Positions 59,301-64,000 of a stretch of 64,000 nucleotides of DNA are shown here, in pieces. The number at the start of each line of letters is the position of its first letter. The stretch's first letter is position 1. The DNA lies in the NCBI RefSeq assembly GCF_026151205.1, contig NC_087075.1:14707628-14771627 (forward strand), in the 5' to 3' direction. The stretch is from Bolinopsis microptera (taxonomy: Eukaryota; Ctenophora; Tentaculata; Lobata; Bolinopsidae). The notes under the pieces were generated by a model. It did not search any database. It saw only the letters and a list, made by a program, of their open reading frames with translations, and had not been told where the DNA came from. The position numbers and the translations under genes are program-made.

Positions 59301-62300
59301 ATAGTTACCATGGTTACTATACACCCAGTGTTAAAATCCACACTGAATTGATAAGTTCTACTTTAAAATTAATCTACTACTAAAGCTTGGAGTCAGATCA
59401 CGGTTAGTTTACCATCAAGTTAAGAGCAGACGATCTGTAATGGTTTAAATTCCACTAATTATGAAACCGTAAAATAAGACGTCAAGCAAGGCTACAAATA
59501 GCTGGGGCAAGGCAACACCCTACCTAATATATGGTCTTCTTTCCTAGTGTCGAAAAGTCCCAATACAATTGATGGGACTTGGGTAAAGATTTTAAAACAA
59601 TATTTGTGTGTTTTAAGAATTGTTCAAGTTTAGAGTGTCCATCGAAGAACGATACATACACATTAAAAGAAAACTTTCTTGTGTTTCACTTAGGTTACAT
59701 GGAATTTGTTTTGATGTTTAAAACTGAATCAAGATAAATTGGTCGAGATCCCACGTTTAAGGTTATTTAATTTTACTTTCAAAAACACTTGTTACCATGG
59801 TTACACTACTAGTTACCATAGTTACCATGGTTACTATACACCCAGTGTTAACATCCACACTGATTTGATAAGTTCTACTTTAAAATTAACCTACTACTAA
59901 AGCTTGGAGTCAGATCACGGTTAGTTTACCATCAAGTTAAGAGCAGACGATCTGTAATGGTTTCAATTCCACTAATTAAACCGTAAAATAAGACGTCAAG
60001 CAAGGCTACAAATAGCTGGGACAAGGCAACACCCTACTATTATATAGATCACCCTACTATTATATAATGGTTTTCTTTCCTGGTGTTGAAAAGTCCCAAC
60101 AGAGGGGACTTGGTAAAGATTGTAAACAACACTTGTAAGAATTGTTCAACACTTGTGAGAATTGTTCATTGAAGAACGATACATACATGTATTAAAAGAA
60201 TATTTTCTTGTGTTTCACTTAGGTTACATGGAATTTGTTTAGATGTTTATCTTTGTTCTAAAACTGAATCAAGATAAATTGGTCGATATCCCACGTTTGT
60301 TTAAAAGGTTATTTAATTTAACTTTTAAAAACACGCAACACGTCATAGGCCACTACAAAATTTAGCAATCAATTAGTCACACTAATGAAGTTAAAACTTG
60401 AAAGAAGTTCCGACTTTACCAGAAGGAACTTGCGCAAATATTAATGTCAGATACCGTAAAGGTTCATTACGTTTTAGGTACAGAATAATTGTACATTGGA
60501 GGATAAATTCTATGCACAAAATAATTTCCTTGTGTTTCATTTAGGATACATATAATATTTTTGTCCCGACGATTGTGTCCTGGCAGAGCACTATTTTCAA
60601 ATCATATGATTATTCCAGCATGTCCATTTCTCACAACGTTCTAAAAGATATAACAAAAATCTCAAATAATGATTTTTGAAAGTCTAATACCTTACTCGGG
60701 AATATTATAGCGGGTTAATTTATGACTGGGAAAATTAGGGTGGCAGACAACTGAACCCAATTGAACCTAGTTCCCACGCAGTTAACAGGCACCCAATCAG
60801 CTTAATTGGGTGACCAATCAGCTTAAATCCCAAAACGACAACTGAACCCAGGTCATATCACAACTGCACCCAAATTGGAAATACGACAACTAAACCCAAG
60901 GAAAAACGACAACTGAACCCAACGATCGGATTTTCAGGTTCTCCTTCTTCGCAGGGGACTGTGGTCATTATCACTATAGGATAGATCATGACCACTGTAA
61001 TTTAGAGCATTGGAGCCCTAGTGTGCTTACCCCGGTAAAATATTAATACATACATGCTACATGAAGATTGAAGAGGTCTCCTCCTAGTCGTTGGAGTGGC
61101 CTGCATCACACACATCTCTTCTACGGTGTTCCACTCGTTTTAGAGCTAACTGTTTTACTGCGTCTCTGCTGATGTTATCGACACCTGTCAGCCGCATCCT
61201 CGAGAACACAGGCCATCCAGCCTTTACGGAGTCGTCCTCTCAGTCTCTTCCCATAGTTTGGTTTCTAATCCAGTAAAAAATTGGGAAACTGTGTCTCTGG
61301 CATTCTTACAACGTGTCCGTCTAGCTTTGAAAGTTAGCCTTGTAGATACAGATCTTGATGGGCGTACTTATAGTTCCACTTTTTCATGTCTTCCAAAGCT
61401 GATGGAACGCACCATTAGCACGCTGGATACTTGGCTCAGGTTACTTGACTCGGATCTCGTGACTCCTGATGCTTTGGGAGGGCCTGCCATGGTTCAGATC
61501 TCGAGCCCTGGGTCGGATCTCGATGCTTGAGGAGCAGTGGATCGTATCCTTTTCGGCACGCTTCGTGAACACGTGAGCTTGTTAGATCAGATCTCACGAT
61601 CGAAAGGCACCTGAGACCTTGTCATCTATTAGTACGCTTGTTATACAGATCGGATTAATACATAAGGAAGAGAGATGGTGGTCACAGTATCGAATCATGG
61701 TTGTCTTCGGCAAGTACATCAGCGGACAAAGAGGAGCCCGGAGAAAGGATCGAGATATCCCTACTACCTCTACTTGGAGATGCCAGAAGTACAGAGTCAA
61801 GAAATGTCCTGCTCATGTATTCCTTGACCATGGAGATCAGTCCTTGGCCAGCGGTGCCAAACCTCATTCCCACGACCATGACAACTTAGTTATAGCTGAG
61901 AAAGCAGAGTTCAGAGCAGAATTGAAGCGGAAAGCTGCCGACCAACACCTCTCAGCAACACAAAACCTCCTCACCGAAGCCTTATCTACATGCCCACCCG
62001 AAATCAACGTGTACTACCTAAACTAGAATCCCTCGCAAGTATTGTCCAACGATCACGAGCAGATAAGTCCGGATCTGCCAACAACTCCGAAGCACCAACC
62101 TCAACAGACCGAAATTATAGCACTAGAAACCAGGCAGCAGCTAAACTAGAACGGTATTTGGAAACCTGTTAAACTGTTAGTGATTTCTAGTGACGATTGG
62201 GTTCAGTTGTCGTTTCAAAGTTAATTAGGTAGACTGATTGGGTTTATAATTAATTTCCCAAGCTACTCTGTTTAGGAAAAGTCCAAATTGGGTTCAGTTG

Positions 62301-64000
62301 TCCGGTAGCCGAAAATTAATGACCGGGAAAAATATGGCGGAATTTTCCAAAACCCACCAAGCATCAAAATGTATTACTATTAGTTTACCTTACTCGGGAA
62401 CATTATAGCGGGTTAATTTATGACTGGGAAAATTAATGACCGGGAAAAATATGGCGGAATTTTCCAAAACCCACCACTTTATCCCAGTCATAATATTCCC
62501 GAGTAAGGTAATAATATTTCCTTGTAGTTTCAGTTAAAACACACCATCACGACCACCAACTAATTACCTAATTAACTAATGACAGCATTACTCACATCAG
62601 TCAGTTTAGACAGGTCACTAGGGTGGTAGAACTTGTAGATACTAGTTCCGATCAGTTCGTGTGGCAAGTACTCCAATACGGCGGTAGTTCGGGGATCTAC
62701 AAACAGAAACTTGTCATCCATCGTCAACCTGGGGGGAGAAAGCATGCTGTTATGGGATATTTTAAAACTTATTTTAATGGAGCAAACCTCGGACAAAGTT
62801 TAACTTAATTTGTGTTGATTAAGTGTATTCATATTTTATTGCTTTGGCCCTTGAGGTACTATTGTCCCAACAAGTAAGCTAATCTACAATAAGTTTAGAA
62901 ATATTACTCCTCTGATTGCTGTGGTTTCTACAGTTACTTTTGTACAAGCTTGTATAATACAGGATTAGCTGTATAATTTCAATTTGCACATCAAAGCAAA
63001 GAGAACGGATAACCTTACACTCTGTAGTTTTACTGCCGGAGCGGTATTTGCATAATATGATTATACATAACATTAATAACATATTATGTTAATTGTATTC
63101 CTGTCAAAGTTTGTAATTGATGTTATATCTATCCCACAATAGTAATCTTTGTACGGCAAGAGTTAATGTTATGCTGTATTACTATTAAGTATTTAAAAGC
63201 TAATGAGGGTAACAACTTAAAAACAGTTTCCAAAACCCGGTCAACATGTTTTGTAATACTTGCCAAATTTTGTGTTTAAATTTCTACAGTCACAACTTGG
63301 CTCTACGTTTGAGCATAATTTATGAATCAGTTATGCGCTCTTTTTGCAATATTTATGCATTATTTATGGACTGTTTGTGCATTATTTATGGACTGTTTGT
63401 GCATTATTTATGGACTGTTTGTGCAATGTATTTCAAACTAATCGCAATAATACTAAGCCACTGATGAATACTCGGACACGAAGTTATGTTAAGAAATTTC
63501 TTACAGTAATTTATTAATTAAGTGATACAAAATGTATTTGATACGCAACCTGACACACAGTATGTATCACTGAATTAAATTATATGGATTCAGTAAATTA
63601 AGAGCGGTTTACTAGCTGTTGCTTCAGCTGGGCTACCTTTTAACATTACTTTATTAATTTTTACACACTTAAGCTACTTAAGCTTATATTATTATACTTA
63701 CATACTTTGATACTTTGGCTGGTATTTCAGATAATCAAATAATTTTTAAATTATTATCTCACGCATGATTTCTTTTTCTGTGAGAACAAACCCGCTAACA
63801 ACTTGTAATTAACGATTAATTAACGATTAATTATACAAATTTATAAAACATCTCCGTGAAACAATCTACTAATAATCACCTCCAATTAAAAACGTTCGGT
63901 TGTTTCAAGCTTTTGACAGGGACTTGTAGAACCCGCCCCACAGCAACCAAACAGGTAAAATCTCCCAGCTCCTCTTCCGACTCATCACCACTGAAGTGGA
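53200..64000 (-). CDS. bHLH-PAS transcription factor, ARNT/BMAL (class II)-like, 3' part
   Basis: Eleven exons assemble into a continuous frame of about 527 codons: 63880-64000 (partial), 62596-62728, 59008-59100, 58758-58845, 58530-58624, 57643-57845, 57137-57382, 56930-57012, about 53979-54131, 53621-53865 and 53200-53325. All joints have GT/AG and matching phase. The first four exons encode a PAS-B domain: CLVAVGRV, KFLFVDPRTTAVLEYLPHEL, YRFRTKSGRWVWL and NPFSGQLQYIICNN. This resembles ARNT/BMAL (CLVAIGR, NP...EYII). The rest is a Gln-rich tail, as in transactivation regions of ARNT or CLOCK, ending in a charged segment (QYEQARLYNERERQLLQEYE). The bHLH and PAS-A exons must lie beyond 64,000. 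Assignment to ARNT, BMAL or a CLOCK-like member is not settled; the first half of PAS-B is closer to BMAL, the second to ARNT. Confidence 0.85.
53621..53865 (-). CDS. bHLH-PAS gene exon J: polyglutamine
   Basis: Acceptor TCTCTTAACAG, donor CCTCAG/GTGGGT. Encodes VAGMLNLQHQQTQ, then about 45 residues that are almost all Gln (mixed CAA and CAG, two Pro interruptions), then LSNSQQYNPQTPQQVKQLAY. The mixed codons suggest the run is under protein-level constraint rather than a fresh CAG expansion. A plus-strand poly-Leu frame is its shadow. Confidence 0.88.
53979..54131 (-). CDS. bHLH-PAS gene exon I (3' end uncertain)
   Basis: Acceptor TTCCTTTCAG. Encodes QFNLVQGMQQQPYSSAQHLN, IAEIGTLKTETKSRMLTPTS and SSHNSLVPGP. 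The donor is not certain: CCTG/GTCCGA (53,979), TGCA/GTATAT (53,964) and AAAA/GTAGAA all keep the phase to exon J; none is a strong consensus. Confidence 0.75.
54600..56692. repeat. 28-bp minisatellite in a bHLH-PAS intron, about 73 copies
   Basis: Units of GGAGACACTATCTTGTACAC and AATATATT (28 bp), with a 32-bp form that adds TTAT. The 32-bp form alternates with the 28-bp form at the left end (54,613-54,813), recurs at 55,193-55,260 and clusters at the right end (56,481-56,692). Rare changes include TCTCGTAC, TCTAGTAC and one-base gains or losses. The array fills most of the intron between exons H and I. The plus-strand frame of almost 700 codons is an artefact. Confidence 0.97.
56930..57012 (-). 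CDS. bHLH-PAS gene exon H (27 codons)
   Basis: Short exon found by phase: acceptor TCACCCACCAG, donor ATGCAGG/GTATGC. Encodes FRTQQTVQHHQYNIQQIQQD and PYTSDMQ. It is needed because exons G and I do not join in phase directly, while both G-H and H-I do. Confidence 0.78.
57137..57382 (-). CDS. bHLH-PAS gene exon G: Gln-rich
   Basis: Acceptor CTTCACTCAG, donor GAATAG/GTAAGT. 81 codons: RLQTKLHLDPITRMEVDTPF, then Gln, Pro and His-rich sequence with CAG/CAA runs. A second frame (57,137-57,466) is open but is Thr/Ala-rich shadow. Confidence 0.85.
   Translation of the reverse strand, partial: KITDKATPGPHNPDGSRYSLHNPTPAFPTSATLPASTTTLTSSATPTTTLSAFSADTATTAAGAAASGAAATAAAAAITTE
57394..57435. promoter_or_regulatory. 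Four 12-bp-phased E-box words next to exon G
   Basis: CACGTG starts at 57,394, 57,406 and 57,418, with CACGTA at 57,430. Gaps are 6 bases each (TTAGAT, TTATAT, TTAAAC). The first box ends 12 bases from the acceptor region of exon G, inside the upstream intron. Confidence 0.5.
57643..57845 (-). CDS. bHLH-PAS gene exon F
   Basis: Acceptor CTCTCCACCAG, donor TCCGG/GTTAGT. 67 codons rich in Gln, Pro and Ser (HTTQADPTQQQAPQHGLPQP). Ends two bases into a Gly codon. Confidence 0.82.
57872..58185. repeat. 60-bp tandem array in an intron, about 5 copies
   Basis: Units beginning TTTAGTTTAACATAGTTTAA and ending ACACGCTTTACTTTTTA. The copies diverge toward 58,185. The array lies in the intron between exons E and F. 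Confidence 0.9.
58530..58624 (-). CDS. bHLH-PAS gene exon E
   Basis: Acceptor CATTTTAG, donor GTACAG/GTGAGT. Encodes RTEAGLSKVELSKPKLSTDI and GHMITSSQIVQ. No domain; linker after PAS-B. The donor intron carries CACGTG at 58,509. Confidence 0.85.
58758..58845 (-). CDS. bHLH-PAS gene exon D: end of PAS-B
   Basis: Acceptor TTTTCCCAG, donor AAAAAG/GTGGGT. Encodes GFNNPFSGQLQYIICNNIAV, the last PAS-B strand (ARNT has NPYSDEIEYIICTN), then LDNNELDEK. Confidence 0.92.
59008..59100 (-). CDS. bHLH-PAS gene exon C: PAS-B strands
   Basis: Acceptor GTATTTCAG, donor TTTCCAG/GTACAC, both phase 0. Encodes HQKVKSGDCKVMYRFRTKSG, then RWVWLHGSFQ, matching the MFRFRSK...WLW strand pair of ARNT. 31 codons. Confidence 0.92.
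59105..60325. repeat. Segmental duplication with GTTACCATGG palindromes in an intron
   Basis: A block with CACTTGTTACCATGGTTACA occurs at about 59,108 and 59,787, with inverted and direct partial copies at 59,185-59,345 (ACTAGTAGTGTTACCATGG). A following block starting TTGATAAGTTCTACTTTAAA occurs at 59,347 and 59,866 and runs about 450 bp in each copy (to about 59,775 and 60,325). The second copy carries a doubled CACCCTACTATTATATA (60,030-60,060). Confidence 0.85.
60330..60689. other. Intron DNA, nothing recognised
   Basis: AT-rich intron sequence between the segmental duplication and the MITE/MULE block. Confidence 0.5.
60738..62310. mobile_element. Mutator-like (MULE) element with 8-bp target duplication
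   Basis: Direct 8-bp duplication GAAAATTA at 60,730-60,737 and 62,311-62,318. Terminal inverted repeats share GACAACTGAACCCAATT just inside GG..C ends (GGGTGGCA at the left, complement of TGGTAGCC-like sequence at the right). The word ACAACTGAACCC recurs in subterminal positions. Inside is a FLYWCH-type zinc-finger frame. FLYWCH domains are commonly found with MULE transposases and MULEs make 8-10 bp duplications, so the three signs agree. I see no catalytic transposase domain; the element is probably non-autonomous. Confidence 0.8.
61619..62172 (+). pseudogene. FLYWCH zinc-finger segment of a MULE protein, frameshifted
   Basis: A 135-codon frame (61,619-62,026) contains TWRCQKYRVKKCPAHVF with Cys 55 and 63, then HSHDHDN with His 83 and 85: the Cys-Cys-His-His arrangement of FLYWCH zinc fingers. 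It is followed by helical EKAEFRAELKRKAADQH and ALSTCPPEINVY. The expected continuation LPKLESLASIVQRSRAD lies in another frame (about 62,008-62,172), so a one-base shift separates them. The part with the transposase DDE domain is absent. The N-terminal 30 residues before GKYISG look non-native. Confidence 0.65.
62389..62508. mobile_element. MITE family B, intact 120-bp copy
   Basis: Ends CCTTACTCGGGAACATTAT and the complement of CCTTACTCGGGAATATTAT, flanked by TA (62,387-62,388; 62,509-62,510). The interior ATATGGCGGAATTTTCC is similar to ATATGGCGAAATTTTCG of the family A element at 52,540. Lies 87 bp from exon B. Confidence 0.85.
62596..62728 (-). CDS. bHLH-PAS gene exon B: PAS-B core
   Basis: Acceptor with a strong pyrimidine tract (TTTCTCCCCCCAG) and donor GAT/GTGAGT. 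Encodes LTMDDKFLFVDPRTTAVLEY, then LPHELIGTSIYKFYHPSDL. The pattern (K)FxFVDxR...YLPxELxGTS...HPxDL is diagnostic of PAS-B in bHLH-PAS proteins. Confidence 0.92.
62735..63875. other. Intron between exons A and B
   Basis: AT-rich. Searched for an extra exon; none needed, since exon A ends in AG and exon B starts with G and the phases match. Contains a 22-bp unit (GCATTATTTATGGACTGTTT) repeated three times at 63,356-63,424. Confidence 0.6.
63880..64000 (-). CDS. bHLH-PAS gene exon A: start of PAS-B (partial)
   Basis: Begins outside the window. Encodes GDESEEELGDFTCLVAVGRV then QVPVKSLKQPNVFNW. The acidic stretch followed by CLVAVGR is the linker and first strand of PAS-B in ARNT/BMAL proteins. 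It ends TTGGAG/GTGATT, leaving two bases (AG) that complete an Arg codon with exon B. Confidence 0.85.

Larger units (their letters stand above)
60690..62361. mobile_element. MITE family B copy split by a MULE insertion
   Basis: The left part (60,690-60,737) begins CCTTACTCGGGAATATTAT after TA. The right part (62,311 to about 62,361) continues ATGACCGGGAAAAATATGGC exactly as in the intact copy at 62,389. The middle is the Mutator-like element 60,738-62,310. The last 60 bp or so of this copy, including its right terminal repeat, are missing. Confidence 0.75.

Noticed and set aside
61091..61530. Two plus-strand frames (61 and 90 codons) inside the MULE
   Set aside because: No recognisable domain or continuity with the FLYWCH frame; could be element filler.
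53200..64000. Calling the gene CLOCK because of its polyglutamine
   Set aside because: The last PAS-B strand (NPFSGQLQYIICNN) and CLVAVGR fit ARNT/BMAL better than CLOCK; Gln-rich tails occur in several bHLH-PAS proteins.

Overview
This looks like animal nuclear DNA, probably from an invertebrate; I cannot name the species. Genes have small exons with GT/AG splice sites and long introns. There are no operons or prokaryotic features. Most of the 64 kb is tandem repeats, foldback DNA and small DNA transposons. The two protein-coding loci I can support both encode DNA-binding proteins: the 3' part of a bHLH-PAS transcription factor (53,200 to beyond 64,000, minus strand) and an STPR (23-residue repeat) protein gene split by a transposon (43,948-46,848, minus strand).

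Layout. 1-7,390: AT-rich DNA with a 34-bp array, a cluster of CACGTG E-boxes, a possible small gene start (CRE, TATA box and 43-codon ORF at 2,395-2,598) and scattered clusters of a 9-bp word (CCTGGTAAC). 7,396-9,019: a 1.6-kb foldback element whose arms each carry a diverged copy of one short basic ORF. 9,020-14,540: simple repeats and a 2.3-kb array of a 31-bp C-rich unit. 14,545-20,400: two diverged 2.5-kb tandem copies and part of a third, with decayed coding fragments. 21,310-26,737: a 3.9-kb palindrome rich in GCGCTTATAAGCGC, flanked by 0.3-kb direct repeats. 27,000-39,860: two large degenerate satellites (about 50-bp and 20-bp units) and AT-rich DNA full of homopolymer runs; base accuracy here is doubtful. 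39,860-46,850: three elements with terminal inverted repeats, one of them inside the STPR gene. 48,685-52,040: a dispersed repeat and a 26-copy array with 52 CACGTG sites. 53,200-64,000: eleven exons of the bHLH-PAS gene whose reading phases agree at every joint, with introns holding a 2.1-kb 28-bp array, a 60-bp array, a segmental duplication and nested transposons.

The most interesting signal is that CACGTG boxes occur in four separate places (940, 34,370, 50,975 and 57,394) with the same 6-bp gap (12-bp period) but different gap sequences. CACGTG is the site bound by bHLH-PAS dimers of the ARNT/BMAL class, and a gene of that family lies in the same window. Paired E-boxes 6-7 bp apart are a known circadian-type element. 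Whether this is functional is inference.
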